Notes: generated by a model not told the origin, from the letters alone. A stretch of DNA of 64,000 nucleotides from JBCAXA01 sp038534295 (GCA_038534295.1 JBCAXA010000001.1:434001-498000); one strand, 5' to 3'; shown: positions 1 to 9,335, counted from the first letter of the stretch. A program made the numbers and translations.

Positions 1-498
1 ACGGGGGCGATTGGGTCGTTGCGCGGCCCGCTGCATGGCGGCGCCAACGAAGCGGCGATGGACATGATCGAAAAATGGTCATCGACGCAAGAAGCCGAAC
101 GCGAAATCCTCGGCATGCTCGAGCGCAAAGAGAAGATTATGGGTTTCGGGCACGCCGTGTACACCGAATCCGACCCGCGTAATGCAATCATCAAAGCGTG
201 GTCAAAAAAACTCGGCGAAGCCGTCGGCGACACGGTGCTGTATCCCGTCTCAGCCAAAGTCGAGGAAGTGATGTGGCGCGAGAAAAAGTTGTTCTGTAAC
301 GCCGATTTTTTCCACGCATCGGCCTATCACTTCATGGGCATCCCGACCAAACTGTTCACGCCGATTTTCGTCATGTCACGCACCACCGGTTGGTCGGCGC
401 ACATCTTCGAACAGCGCGCCGACAATCGCATCATTCGCCCGAACGCTGAATACATCGGCCCGGCACCGCGCAAAGTCGTGCCGATCGCCGATCGCTAA
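1..498 (+). CDS. prpC: 2-methylcitrate synthase, C-terminal part (5' end outside window)
   Basis: This is the C-terminal 165 residues of a citrate-synthase-fold enzyme that condenses propionyl-CoA with oxaloacetate to 2-methylcitrate in propionate breakdown. The frame is open from base 1, so the gene starts outside the window. Citrate synthase family landmarks are visible: the oxaloacetate-binding PLHGGAN loop near the left edge, the GFGHAVY histidine motif, and the catalytic Asp in the NADFF segment. The end, VPIADR, is usual for PrpC. The next gene, 36 bp downstream, is prpD, which favours methylcitrate synthase over housekeeping citrate synthase. Cytoplasmic. Confidence 0.9.
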   Translation, partial: TGAIGSLRGPLHGGANEAAMDMIEKWSSTQEAEREILGMLERKEKIMGFGHAVYTESDPRNAIIKAWSKKLGEAVGDTVLYPVSAKVEEVMWREKKLFCNADFFHASAYHFMGIPTKLFTPIFVMSRTTGWSAHIFEQRADNRIIRPNAEYIGPAPRKVVPIADR

Positions 499-534
499 TC
501 CCTCTCAAGCTGACCAACAAAGGAACCCGAAAAC

Positions 535-2022
535 ATGTCCAGCGCGACCGTCGAGAGCAATTTGAGGCCCGACTACGATCAGGTGATCCAGGACATAGCC
601 GATTACGTGCTCGATTACCGCATCGATTCCGACGAGGCCTACGACACGGCCCGCAATTGCTTGATGGACACCTTGGGCTGCGGCTTGCTCGCGCTGCGGT
701 TCCCGGAATGCACCAAGCATCTCGGTCCGCTGGTCGAAGGCACCGTCGTGCCGTTTGGTGCACGGGTGCCGGGTACGCAGTTTCGGCTCGATCCGGTCAA
801 GGCAGCCTGGGACATCGGCTGCATCATTCGCTGGCTGGATTTCAACGATACGTGGCTGGCCGCCGAATGGGGTCATCCCTCGGACAACCTCGGCGGCATA
901 CTCGCCGTTGCTGACCACCTGTCACAGCAACGGGTCGCCGCCGGCGGTGCTGCGCTGACAATGCGTGACGTCCTGACGGCGATGATCAAGGCTCACGAGA
1001 TCCAAGGAGTGCTTGCACTCGAGAACTCCTTCAATCGTGTTGGCCTGTGCCACGTCCTGCTGGTACGCGTTGCATCAACGGCTGTTGTCACCGCGATGAT
1101 GGGCGGCAATCGCGAGCAAATTATGGCGGCGTTGTCACAGGCTTGGGTTGACGGCTCGGCGCTGCGTACCTACCGACATGCGCCGAATGCCGGCTCGCGC
1201 AAGTCATGGGCCGCCGGTGATGCAACATCGCGTGCCGTACGCCTCGCCGACATCTCGATGCGCGGCGAAATGGGCATTCCCGGCGTACTGACGGCACCGC
1301 AGTGGGGCTTTTATGACGTCGCGTTTTCGCAGACCAACAAAGATCTGCAGCTAAAGGCGCCTGCAGATCGAGCGTTCAAATTTCAGCGTCCCTACGGCAG
1401 CTACGTCATGGAGAACATTCTGTTCAAGATTAGTTTTCCGGCCGAGTTTCATTCGCAAACGGCGTGCGAGGCGGCCGTACGTCTGCATCCGGACGTGCGC
1501 GATCGGCTCGACGAGATTGAACGCATCGAACTCACCACGCACGAGTCGGCGATACGCATTATTTCCAAGGAAGGCGATCTCAATAACCCGGCCGATCGCG
1601 ATCACTGCCTGCAGTACATGACGGCGGTCCCGCTGATCTTTGGCGATCTTGTCGCCGAACACTACGAAGACGATTTTCACGCGGCCCATCCTGAGATCGA
1701 CGCACTGCGAGCGAAAATGGTCGTCGCCGAGGACGAGCGTTACAGCCGCGAGTACCACGATCCCGACAAGCGCTCGATCGCGAACGCGATGCAGGTGTTC
1801 TTCACCGACGGTTCCTCGACCGACAAAGTCGAAATCGAGTATCCGATCGGCCACCGGCGCCGTCGCGGCGAAGGCATCCCGGTACTCGAGGCGAAGTTCC
1901 AGCGCAATCTCGCGACGCGTTTCCCGGCCGGTCGAGCAGACGACATCTTCGCGCTGTGTAAAGATGCGGAGCGTTTGGCCGACACGCCAGTTAACGAGTT
2001 TATGCGCAAACTCGTAATCTGA
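535..2022 (+). CDS. prpD: 2-methylcitrate dehydratase PrpD
   Basis: This 495-residue protein has the normal full length of the MmgE/PrpD family, which dehydrates 2-methylcitrate to 2-methyl-cis-aconitate without an iron-sulfur cluster. The N-terminal half has the typical DTLGCGLLAL segment and the WLDFNDTW and EWGHPSDNLG motifs of the active-site region. The ATG follows an AAAGGA ribosome site at suitable spacing. It follows prpC by 36 bp and is surely cotranscribed. The use of PrpD rather than AcnD/PrpF marks this as the E. coli-type methylcitrate branch. The upstream prpB and any regulator lie outside the window. Confidence 0.95.
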   Translation: MSSATVESNLRPDYDQVIQDIADYVLDYRIDSDEAYDTARNCLMDTLGCGLLALRFPECTKHLGPLVEGTVVPFGARVPGTQFRLDPVKAAWDIGCIIRWLDFNDTWLAAEWGHPSDNLGGILAVADHLSQQRVAAGGAALTMRDVLTAMIKAHEIQGVLALENSFNRVGLCHVLLVRVASTAVVTAMMGGNREQIMAALSQAWVDGSALRTYRHAPNAGSRKSWAAGDATSRAVRLADISMRGEMGIPGVLTAPQWGFYDVAFSQTNKDLQLKAPADRAFKFQRPYGSYVMENILFKISFPAEFHSQTACEAAVRLHPDVRDRLDEIERIELTTHESAIRIISKEGDLNNPADRDHCLQYMTAVPLIFGDLVAEHYEDDFHAAHPEIDALRAKMVVAEDERYSREYHDPDKRSIANAMQVFFTDGSSTDKVEIEYPIGHRRRRGEGIPVLEAKFQRNLATRFPAGRADDIFALCKDAERLADTPVNEFMRKLVI

Positions 2023-2033
2023 CGGCAAGCAGT

Positions 2034-2054
2034 CGGTCGTTTTCGATCGGTTTT
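2034..2054 (+). terminator. weak hairpin after prpD
   Basis: A 6-bp stem (CGGTCG with CGATCG, one G-U pair) with a TTTT loop is followed by GTTTTG. It may attenuate between prpD and the next gene, but the stem is short and the T run is interrupted. Confidence 0.3.
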
Positions 2055-2127
2055 GTCAGATTCTCGGGCGTGGACGTGTCTAATTGGGCGTGTCTGTTAC
2101 GTGGTCCGTCGTTGAAGGAGATTGTGC

Positions 2128-3783
2128 GTGCAAGCATCTGACCTCATGGTTCAGTGTCTCGAAGCCGAAGGCGTCGAGGTTATTTTCGGCGTGCCTGGCG
2201 AGGAAAACGCCAACTTCATGCTGTCGCTCGCGAGATCGGACAAAATCCGCTTTGTTCTGACCCGCCACGAACAGGGCGCGGCGTTCATGGCCGAGATCTA
2301 CGGCCGGCTGACCGGGCAGACCGCCGGCTGTCTCGGCACGCTGGGCCCCGGCTCGACCAATCTCATAACCGGCGTCGCTGATTCGAACATGGACCGCGCA
2401 CCGATGCTGGTGTTGACGGGCCAGGGCGCCACGAGTCGGCTGCACAAAGAGTCGCACCAGATCATGGACGTGGTCGAGATGTTCAAGCCGGTCACGAAAT
2501 GGGCGACCACGGTACTGAATGCCGAGACGATTCCGGAGATCGTCCGCAAAGCGGTGCGCATCGCGCGTTCGGAAAAACCGGGCGCCGTGCACATCGAGTT
2601 GCCCGAAGACGTCGCCAAGCACGCAACGGAAGCTGTGCCGCTGCAGCCGCGACGCTTTCGTCGCCCGGTCATCGACGACAAGATCGCCGAACGGGCTTTC
2701 ACCGCGCTGAGCCAAGCAAAGCGCCCGGTGATTATCGCGGGCAATGGCTGCATCCGCCGCCGTGCGTCAAAGCAGCTGCGCCGCTTATGCGAGAAAACCG
2801 GTATCGGCGTGTTGTCGACGTTCATGGCCAAGGGTGCCGTCGACGTTGACGCACCGTATTGTCTCTACACCATCGGCCTTGGCACGAAAGACCTGCCGAC
2901 GTACGTCATCGACGATGCCGATCTCGTTATCACGCTCGGTTTCGACATGGTCGAGTATCACCCGTCGCTGTGGAATCCGAAGGGCGACAAGGCGATTATC
3001 CACGCCGATTTTCTGCCGGCCGAAATCGACGCCAACTATCACCCGGACATCGAGTTGGTGGGCGACCTCGCGCACACCTTATGGGCATTGAACGAACGTC
3101 TGGATCTGCGCGGCGTGCCTGAGTACGACCTCGCCGGGCAACGCGAGATGCGCGAGCGCATGCTGGCCGAGCTAAACGCCCACAACGACGACGACACCGA
3201 CGGCAGCATCCGCCCGCAAAAGGCGCTGGCCGATGTACGAGCAGTCATGGGCCCCAACGACATTGTTTTGTCTGACGTCGGCGCGCACAAAATGTGGATT
3301 GCCCGCCACTACCATTGCCACGAGCCCAACACGTGCCTGATCCCGAACGGATTCTGCTCGATGGGTTTCGCGCTGCCCGGTGCCATCGCCGCCAGCCTCC
3401 TGTATCCAGAGCGACGGATTCTCGGTATCGCCGGCGACGGCGGCTTTTTGATGAACGTGCAGGAGATGGAAACCGCCAAACGCCTCGGTGTGAACCCGGT
3501 CATGCTGGTATGGGAAGACGGTGGCTATGGCCTCATATCGTGGAAGCAGGAAGCCGAGTTCGGTCGTCATACCGATCTTGCCTTCAGCAATCCGGACTGG
3601 ATTGCGCTCGCCAACTCGTTCGGCTGGACGGGCCACTACGTGTCTCGGGCGCGCGATCTCGCCGGGGCGCTCGAGTCCGCGTTCGCGGAAGACGGCCCGA
3701 GTCTCGTCGTCATACCGATCGACTACCGCGAGAATTTAAAACTCACCGAACGACTGGGCGAACTTGCTGGAACGGCGGCGTGA
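2128..3783 (+). CDS. catabolic-type acetolactate synthase large subunit (ThDP enzyme)
   Basis: This 551-residue protein belongs to the thiamine diphosphate-dependent AlsS/IlvB family, which joins two pyruvates, or pyruvate and another 2-oxo acid, with loss of CO2. The catalytic glutamate lies in RHEQGAAF near residue 50. The ThDP/Mg site is GDGGFLMN with the distal YGLI segment. No small regulatory subunit gene adjoins, as is usual for catabolic members. I chose GTG at 2128 because GAAGGAG ends 7 bases before it; an in-frame TTG at 2122 is too close. The stop overlaps the start of the aldehyde dehydrogenase, so the two are translationally coupled. The true substrate may not be pyruvate alone. 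Confidence 0.8.
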   Translation: MQASDLMVQCLEAEGVEVIFGVPGEENANFMLSLARSDKIRFVLTRHEQGAAFMAEIYGRLTGQTAGCLGTLGPGSTNLITGVADSNMDRAPMLVLTGQGATSRLHKESHQIMDVVEMFKPVTKWATTVLNAETIPEIVRKAVRIARSEKPGAVHIELPEDVAKHATEAVPLQPRRFRRPVIDDKIAERAFTALSQAKRPVIIAGNGCIRRRASKQLRRLCEKTGIGVLSTFMAKGAVDVDAPYCLYTIGLGTKDLPTYVIDDADLVITLGFDMVEYHPSLWNPKGDKAIIHADFLPAEIDANYHPDIELVGDLAHTLWALNERLDLRGVPEYDLAGQREMRERMLAELNAHNDDDTDGSIRPQKALADVRAVMGPNDIVLSDVGAHKMWIARHYHCHEPNTCLIPNGFCSMGFALPGAIAASLLYPERRILGIAGDGGFLMNVQEMETAKRLGVNPVMLVWEDGGYGLISWKQEAEFGRHTDLAFSNPDWIALANSFGWTGHYVSRARDLAGALESAFAEDGPSLVVIPIDYRENLKLTERLGELAGTAA

Positions 3784-5228
3784 GCGCGTTGCCGGAGTTC
3801 GCGCAGCTCATTGTCGATGCACCGGCCGCCGCGGGTCGACGATCGGTAACGGCGCCGTTCGACGGCACCGACCTGGCTGTCGTCGAAACCAGCGGTATGG
3901 CGGCGCGTCAGCAGGCGCTGGCAACTGCCGAGGCATGGTATCGCGATCGTGACGGCTGGCTCAGCGTCACCGAACGCATTGCGATGTTCGAGCGCGCAGC
4001 GGCCATCATGCAGGCGCGCTTTGACGAACTCGCGATCGGTGCTGCAGCCGAAGGCGGCAAGCCGCTCATCGACTCGAAGGTCGAAGTAGCCCGCGCTATC
4101 GACGGATTGAAAATCTGCATCGAGACGTTACGGACCGAACAAGGCACTGTTGTCCCGATGGCGGGGACCGCGTCCGGCGAAGGGCGACTTGCGATTACGC
4201 AACGCGAACCCATCGGTGTCGTGGTCGCCGTCAGCGCGTTTAACCACCCGCTAAACTTGATCGTTCACCAGGTGGCTGCCGCGGTTGCGGCCGGTTGCCC
4301 CGTCATCGTCAAACCGGCCGACGACACACCGCTGTCCTGTTTACGGTTCGTGTCAATCTTGCATGAAGCCGGCCTCCCGCCAGCCAGCTGCCAGGCCATC
4401 ATCAGCGACACGCTGGATGAAGCCGAGGCGCTGGTTACCGACCCCCGCGTTGCGTTTTTCAGCTTTATCGGCTCGGCCCGAGTCGGTTGGATGCTGCGTT
4501 CGAAGCTCGCGCCCGGCACCCGTTGCGCCCTCGAACACGGCGGTGCCGCACCACTGATCTTGGCGGCCGATGCCGACCTCGATGCTGCCGTTCCGAGCGC
4601 GCTGAAAGGGGGCTTCTACCACGCCGGACAGGTCTGTGTGTCCGTGCAGCGGGTCTTTGCCGACGCGCGCATCGCGCGCGAGTTCGCCGAACGCCTGGCG
4701 CATGGTGCCGACGCGCTGCGCATCGGCGATCCGACCGACCTTGCCACCGAAGTAGGTCCGTTAATCCGCCCGCGGGAAGTTGAGCGTATCGGGACGTGGG
4801 TCGATGAGGCCGTCGCCGCCGGTGCCGAACGCCTGGCGGGCGGCGCCGCACTCAGTGATTCGCTGTACCCATGTACCGTGCTCTATGACCCACCAGCCAC
4901 GGCGAAGGTCTCGACCGAAGAGATCTTCGGGCCGGTGGTTTGCATCTACCCGTTCGACGATCTGGACGCCGCCATTACCGAAGCCAACGCCGTGCCGTGG
5001 TCGTTTCAAGGGGCCGTGTTCACACGCTCGTTGGAAACCGCGCTGCGCGTTTACAAACGGCTCGATGGATCGGCAATCATGGTCAACGACCACACCGCCT
5101 TTCGGATCGACGGCATGCCGTTCGCAGGTCTCAAGCAGAGCGGGCTTGGGGTCGGCGGTATTCCGTACAGCATGCACGACATGAGTATCGAGAAAATGCT
5201 GGTGATCAAATCCGCCGAACTGTCGTGA
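3780..5228 (+). CDS. NAD(P)-dependent aldehyde dehydrogenase
   Basis: This 482-residue member of the aldehyde dehydrogenase superfamily oxidises an aldehyde to an acid, or to an acyl-CoA in some subfamilies. The cofactor segment has FNHPLN and the KPADDTP motif. The general-base glutamate is in LEHGGAAP, where the usual Leu-Gly pair is His-Gly. The nucleophilic cysteine is in AGQVCVSVQR and the EEIFGPV motif is intact. The start is GTG at 3780, overlapping the previous stop as GTGA. Co-translation with the ThDP enzyme suggests it consumes an aldehyde or 2-oxo product from that enzyme. The substrate cannot be read from sequence. Confidence 0.85.
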   Translation: MSALPEFAQLIVDAPAAAGRRSVTAPFDGTDLAVVETSGMAARQQALATAEAWYRDRDGWLSVTERIAMFERAAAIMQARFDELAIGAAAEGGKPLIDSKVEVARAIDGLKICIETLRTEQGTVVPMAGTASGEGRLAITQREPIGVVVAVSAFNHPLNLIVHQVAAAVAAGCPVIVKPADDTPLSCLRFVSILHEAGLPPASCQAIISDTLDEAEALVTDPRVAFFSFIGSARVGWMLRSKLAPGTRCALEHGGAAPLILAADADLDAAVPSALKGGFYHAGQVCVSVQRVFADARIAREFAERLAHGADALRIGDPTDLATEVGPLIRPREVERIGTWVDEAVAAGAERLAGGAALSDSLYPCTVLYDPPATAKVSTEEIFGPVVCIYPFDDLDAAITEANAVPWSFQGAVFTRSLETALRVYKRLDGSAIMVNDHTAFRIDGMPFAGLKQSGLGVGGIPYSMHDMSIEKMLVIKSAELS

Positions 5229-5701
5229 CAATCTCAACGCCCGACCTGTGCGACGCCCACCCGGACGTCGACGTACTCGACCTTGCGCTGGCAAGTTTCG
5301 GCGGTCTGAGCGCGTTCGCCGGCGAGATCGTCACGATCAAGTGTTTCGAGGACAACTCCTTAGTAAAGGCGCAAGCCGGCGAACCGGGCAACGGTCGCAT
5401 CATGGTCGTCGATGGCGGTGGCTCGACCCGCCGCGCGTTGTTGGGCGATCAAATTGCTGCCAATGCGGTCAAGAACGGTTGGCGAGGACTGATCATTTGG
5501 GGCGCTGTGCGCGATGTCGATGCGCTGGCAGAACTCGCGCTTGGCGTCAAAGCGCTGCAGCCGGTCCCAGTCAAGACCGACAAGCGCGGACTTGGCGATT
5601 TGAACGTGCCGGTGACGTTCGGCGGCGTTCGCTTCGAACCGGGTGATTGGGTGGCCGCCGATGCCAACGGCGTGATCCGCAGCACCACACCGCGGGCTTG
5701 A
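5225..5701 (+). CDS. rraA: RraA family protein (RNase E activity regulator)
   Basis: This 158-residue protein matches E. coli-type RraA along its length, including the TIKCFEDN segment, the MVVDGGGSTRRALLG motif, IWGAVRD, and VTFGG near the C-terminus. RraA forms a ring that binds RNase E and inhibits mRNA decay. Close relatives of the same fold are 4-hydroxy-4-methyl-2-oxoglutarate aldolases. The start is GTG at 5225, overlapping the dehydrogenase stop as GTGA. The position after a ThDP enzyme and an aldehyde dehydrogenase leaves a metabolic aldolase role open, but the sequence looks like true gamma-proteobacterial RraA. Confidence 0.85.
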   Translation: MTISTPDLCDAHPDVDVLDLALASFGGLSAFAGEIVTIKCFEDNSLVKAQAGEPGNGRIMVVDGGGSTRRALLGDQIAANAVKNGWRGLIIWGAVRDVDALAELALGVKALQPVPVKTDKRGLGDLNVPVTFGGVRFEPGDWVAADANGVIRSTTPRA

Positions 5702-5703
5702 CC

Positions 5704-6189
5704 ATGCTCGACGCTGCTGCCGCGCAAGGTTTGCTCGAGCAGTACGCCGCCGCCTGGGCCGCAAACGATCCATCGGCGCTCGCGCTTTTCTGGGACCAGA
5801 ATGAGCCGCGACCGTTTTACAAAGCCGAAGAAGTCGAGCACTTCTTTCATTCGGCGGTCGACATCGCCGCTTACTGGCAACACAACGCCCAGTTTCACGA
5901 TGCGATCCAGCTCAGTTTTAGCCACACGCACGCGCAGTCACTGAATGACGGCCTCACGCTGGTCATCACGCGCATGCGCTGGGACATTCGGTTCGCTGGC
6001 GATGCGAAAAACGCCGACGGCTCGCCGTTTGCAAGCGCCGGTAAAGCGATGGGCGGCGAAAATCACGTGCTCGCGATCGTACGGGCGACGGCGAACGGGC
6101 CGAAACTGATCGGCTGGAGCGAAACCCCGGACGCGCCCATCAGCTACATGCGAAGACTCTACGAATGGTCGGCGCGCCCGCTCCCGTAG
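5704..6189 (+). CDS. NTF2/SnoaL-like fold protein
   Basis: This small 161-residue protein starts at the ATG two bases after rraA. The first helix (LLEQYAAAWAANDPSALALFW) and the following hydrophobic and aromatic pattern are typical of NTF2-like (DUF4440/SnoaL) alpha+beta barrels, which serve as small-molecule binding or isomerase domains. There is no signal peptide. It is the last gene of the run that begins with prpC. Its ligand is unknown. Confidence 0.6.
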   Translation: MLDAAAAQGLLEQYAAAWAANDPSALALFWDQNEPRPFYKAEEVEHFFHSAVDIAAYWQHNAQFHDAIQLSFSHTHAQSLNDGLTLVITRMRWDIRFAGDAKNADGSPFASAGKAMGGENHVLAIVRATANGPKLIGWSETPDAPISYMRRLYEWSARPLP

Positions 6190-6204
6190 CGGCGCGGCGG
6201 AACG

Positions 6205-7233
6205 CTAGTCGATATTGCCGGCGGCAATTGGAAAGCCGAGCGCGGACCAACCGGCGTAGCCCTCGAACATGACCGCAGTGTTCTCGTAGCCGAGCGAGCG
6301 CAAGCGGTTGACGGCCGAATCCGCCGCCGCTCGCGGACACTCGCAGTAGGCAACGATCCACGTGCCGTCGTTTGGCAGCGCGTCGTAGATTTCGTCGCGA
6401 CTCGAGTAATACGGCACTGGCACTGACCCTTCGATATGCGCCATGGCCCAGAAATACGGCACGCGCGTGTCGATCAGAATCATCCGCTTGCCGGCCTGCA
6501 GGGCGGCGTTGAGGTCTTGCGCCGATACGTAGCGGTTGTCAGTCAGCTCGAAGTCAGGCGCATCGCCGTCAGGGTTGATAACGATGTTGTCGAGCGCCGG
6601 CGGCTCGGCGAATTGCATGTCCGCCACGTCCCAGCCGCTTGCTCTGGAACGCAAGAATGTAACGATGCCGTCGATGTCGGCCTCAGACAGCGTCTCGCCG
6701 TACGCTTGCATGGGTGTGCCGTCGCGGCCCTCGGTAATCGCGAGCTTGAGAAACAGGTCCGGTGTCGTTGCCAACATCGTAGGATTGCCGAGCGCGGTGC
6801 CCTCACCGCCCTCGCCGTTAGCGCCGTGACATTCGGCACAGTGCTCGCCGTACAAACGCTGTCCTAACGCCGCATCGCCTCGCACGGGTTCGAGCTCCGA
6901 CGTGCGCCGGCGCCGCGGCTCATACCCAGCGGAACGCGCGAGCCACCGAGCTAGCGCCTGAATCTGCCACTCGGTCATTGGCCCGCCGACCTCATCGAGA
7001 TACGGCCCCATCGGCGTACCCGGTCGACCGTAGGCGATTGCACCTGTTGGCACCCGCAGGCCGGCAGAGAACAGCGTCTCGGTCTTCAGCGACGGCGCAT
7101 TGTCGTTGGCGTAGCCCGCCCGATCCTCGCCGTGACACAGCGCGCAGTACTCGGCGTAATCGTCGGCCGGGTCGGCAGCGGTATTGAGAGATGCAAGTAA
7201 CAGCCAAGCAGTCAGGATGGTGCGCGACGGCAT
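6205..7233 (-). CDS. secreted dihaem cytochrome c with C-terminal rhodanese domain
   Basis: This 342-residue protein has a signal peptide (about residues 1-20). It has two class I cytochrome c domains with haem motifs CALCH (residues 30-34) and CAECH (132-136). A rhodanese-like domain follows at about 235-342 and carries a CECP motif around residue 297 at the place of the sulfur-accepting cysteine loop. The protein should act in the periplasm, moving electrons and possibly handling sulfane sulfur or a thiol. I prefer the ATG at 7233 because it gives a clean signal peptide; an in-frame start lies 20 codons upstream. It converges on the NTF2-like gene, and its far neighbour diverges. Confidence 0.8.
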   Translation of the reverse strand: MPSRTILTAWLLLASLNTAADPADDYAEYCALCHGEDRAGYANDNAPSLKTETLFSAGLRVPTGAIAYGRPGTPMGPYLDEVGGPMTEWQIQALARWLARSAGYEPRRRRTSELEPVRGDAALGQRLYGEHCAECHGANGEGGEGTALGNPTMLATTPDLFLKLAITEGRDGTPMQAYGETLSEADIDGIVTFLRSRASGWDVADMQFAEPPALDNIVINPDGDAPDFELTDNRYVSAQDLNAALQAGKRMILIDTRVPYFWAMAHIEGSVPVPYYSSRDEIYDALPNDGTWIVAYCECPRAAADSAVNRLRSLGYENTAVMFEGYAGWSALGFPIAAGNID

Positions 7234-7386
7234 CGTCAGGTCTCGCGAATATTGTTGGCTGGCATTGTGACCTGCGACCCACAGCGCGTCCATGGCGTAT
7301 CGATGGCGACACGCACAGCTCGACGCGCCAAAAGCACCGTTCGTGCGATGGGCGAACTCGCGTTCATCGCGTTACGATCACCTGCG

Positions 7387-7929
7387 ATGTCACTGTATTT
7401 TGAACACGAGTTCGACGCCGTTATCGAAGAATACGATGTCGGCTCGGAACGCTACCGGTACACCGTGGTGTTTTGTCCCAATAGTGTCGCCGCTGTACTG
7501 CCGCTCAAGGAGCACCCGCGGCTACGCATTCACGGTGAAGTCGGCGAACAGCCGTTCAACGCCGCGTTGAATCCAGCAAAGGGCCGTTGGTATTTGTTGC
7601 TGTCCAAGCGCACGCTGCGAGCGCTGAGCGCGGGCATCGGCGACTCTGTCAACGTCCGATTCAGCGTTGCCGATCAGGACGCCGTTGATGTGCCGCCGAG
7701 TCTCGCCGAGCGACTGGCGGTGAACGCCGAACTCACGCGGCTCTGGGAGGAGCAAACGCCGGGCATGCAGCGTGGCCTTGCTTATCGAGTCGCATCGGCA
7801 AAACGGCAAGCAACCCAGGCGCGGCGCGTCGACGAGGTCATCGACATACTCGAAGGTAAGCGCAGCCTTCGCACGGCACCGGCACGACCGGGCCGGCGAG
7901 TACGCCGGCCCGATCGCAGCGATGACTAA
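7387..7929 (+). CDS. DUF1905/YdeI-like protein
   Basis: This 180-residue protein has a DUF1905-like beta-barrel part (about residues 10-90, with FNAALNPAKGRWYLLLSK). A YdeI/OmpD-associated C-terminal helical part follows (about 100-160, ending in RVDEVIDILEGKRS). Such proteins are cytoplasmic and of unsettled function. The tail is very arginine-rich. The start at ATG 7387 begins the conserved region. In-frame ATGs lie upstream, without a convincing ribosome site at any of them, so the exact start is uncertain. It converges on aceA with a gap of four bases. Confidence 0.65.
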   Translation: MSLYFEHEFDAVIEEYDVGSERYRYTVVFCPNSVAAVLPLKEHPRLRIHGEVGEQPFNAALNPAKGRWYLLLSKRTLRALSAGIGDSVNVRFSVADQDAVDVPPSLAERLAVNAELTRLWEEQTPGMQRGLAYRVASAKRQATQARRVDEVIDILEGKRSLRTAPARPGRRVRRPDRSDD

Positions 7930-7933
7930 CGCG

Positions 7934-9271
7934 CTAACTGGCTTTGCTGAACTGCTCTTCTTCGGTTGAGCCTGACAGCGCCGTGACGCTCGACTCGCCG
8001 CCCTGGATGACGGTAGTCATATCGTCGAAGTAGCCGGTGCCGACTTCCTGCTGGTGGGCGACGAAGGTGTAACCCTTGTCGGCATCGGCGAACTCTTGTT
8101 CCTGCAGCCGTACGTAAGCGGTCATGTCCTCACGCGCATAGTCGTACGCGAGATTGAACATGCCGTTCCACATGTTGTGGACGCCCGCTAACGTGATGAA
8201 CTGGTACTTGTAGCCCATCGCTCCGAGTTCGCGCTGGAATTTCGCAATCGTCGCGTCGTCGAGGTTTTTCTTCCAGTTGAATGACGGCGAGCAATTGTAG
8301 GCCAGCAGCTGATCCGGATATTCGGCGCGAACGGCTTCGGCAAACTTGCGGGCTTCCGCAAGGTCTGGCGTTGCGGTCTCGCACCACAGCAGATCGGCGT
8401 ACGGCGCATACGCGATCCCGCGAGCGATCGCTTGGTCGATTCCGGCCCGCGTTCGGAAAAACCCTTCCGGCGACCGCTCGCCGACGATGAACGGCGCGTC
8501 GTATTCGTCGGCATCGCTGGTAATGAGATCAGCCGCATTGGCATCGGTGCGCGCGAGCACGATAGTCGGTACGTCGGCAACGTCAGCGGCGAGCCGCGCC
8601 GCACACAGTTTCTGCACGGCTTCAGCCGTCGGTACCAACACCTTGCCACCCATGTGGCCACACTTTTTCACCGACGCGAGCTGATCTTCGAAGTGCACAC
8701 CAGCTGCGCCGGCCGTGATCATCGCGCGCATCAGTTCGTAGGCGTTCAGGACACCGCCAAAACCCGCTTCGGCGTCAGCAACCACAGGCGCGAAATAATC
8801 GATGTAGCCGTCGTCGCCCGGACCGATTCCCTTTTGCCATTGAATTTGATCGGCACGCGCAAACGCGTTGTTGATGCGTTCGATCACCTTCGGAACGGAA
8901 TCCACCGGATACAGCGACTGATCGGGATACATCGAATACGCGCTGTTGTTGTCCGCAGCGACCTGCCAACCTGACAGGTAAATCGCCTGGATGCCGGCTT
9001 TGACCTGTTGGACGGCCTGGCCGCCGGTCAGTGCACCCAGGCAGTTGACGTAGTCCTTGCCGAAGCGTTCGGCCGCACCACCGTTGACGAGCTGCCAGAG
9101 TTTTTCGGCGCCGCGTTTGGCGACGGTGTTTTCACGTTTGATGGAACCGCGCAAGCGGACGACGTCCTCGGGCTGATAGTTGCGCTGCACATTGGCCCAG
9201 CGCGGGTTGGTAGCCCAGTCCTGGCGAATGGCTTCAATTTCGGCGTTGCGATCGTAGTTCCCAGTCTGCAC
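7934..9271 (-). CDS. aceA: isocitrate lyase
   Basis: This 445-residue protein is full length for bacterial isocitrate lyase, which splits isocitrate to glyoxylate and succinate, the first step of the glyoxylate shunt. The catalytic loop KKCGH is at residues 202-206. The substrate-binding NCSPSFNW motif and the WCET segment are intact. The start is GTG at 9271; on the minus strand a GGAG lies 8 bases upstream (9280-9283), and a nearby ATG is out of frame. It diverges from a LysR regulator gene, and malate synthase lies beyond that, so both shunt enzymes and a likely regulator are together. Cytoplasmic. Confidence 0.97.
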   Translation of the reverse strand: MQTGNYDRNAEIEAIRQDWATNPRWANVQRNYQPEDVVRLRGSIKRENTVAKRGAEKLWQLVNGGAAERFGKDYVNCLGALTGGQAVQQVKAGIQAIYLSGWQVAADNNSAYSMYPDQSLYPVDSVPKVIERINNAFARADQIQWQKGIGPGDDGYIDYFAPVVADAEAGFGGVLNAYELMRAMITAGAAGVHFEDQLASVKKCGHMGGKVLVPTAEAVQKLCAARLAADVADVPTIVLARTDANAADLITSDADEYDAPFIVGERSPEGFFRTRAGIDQAIARGIAYAPYADLLWCETATPDLAEARKFAEAVRAEYPDQLLAYNCSPSFNWKKNLDDATIAKFQRELGAMGYKYQFITLAGVHNMWNGMFNLAYDYAREDMTAYVRLQEQEFADADKGYTFVAHQQEVGTGYFDDMTTVIQGGESSVTALSGSTEEEQFSKAS

Positions 9272-9335
9272 GGCTCATGCTCCGAACGTGGTTTGAGTTT
9301 GTAGTGTCGACAACGCCCTGAAATAAAGCGAGGAT

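Noticed and set aside
3294..3779. Upstream extension of the aldehyde dehydrogenase frame
   Set aside because: It lies wholly inside the ThDP enzyme gene in another frame; the family start fits the GTG at 3780.
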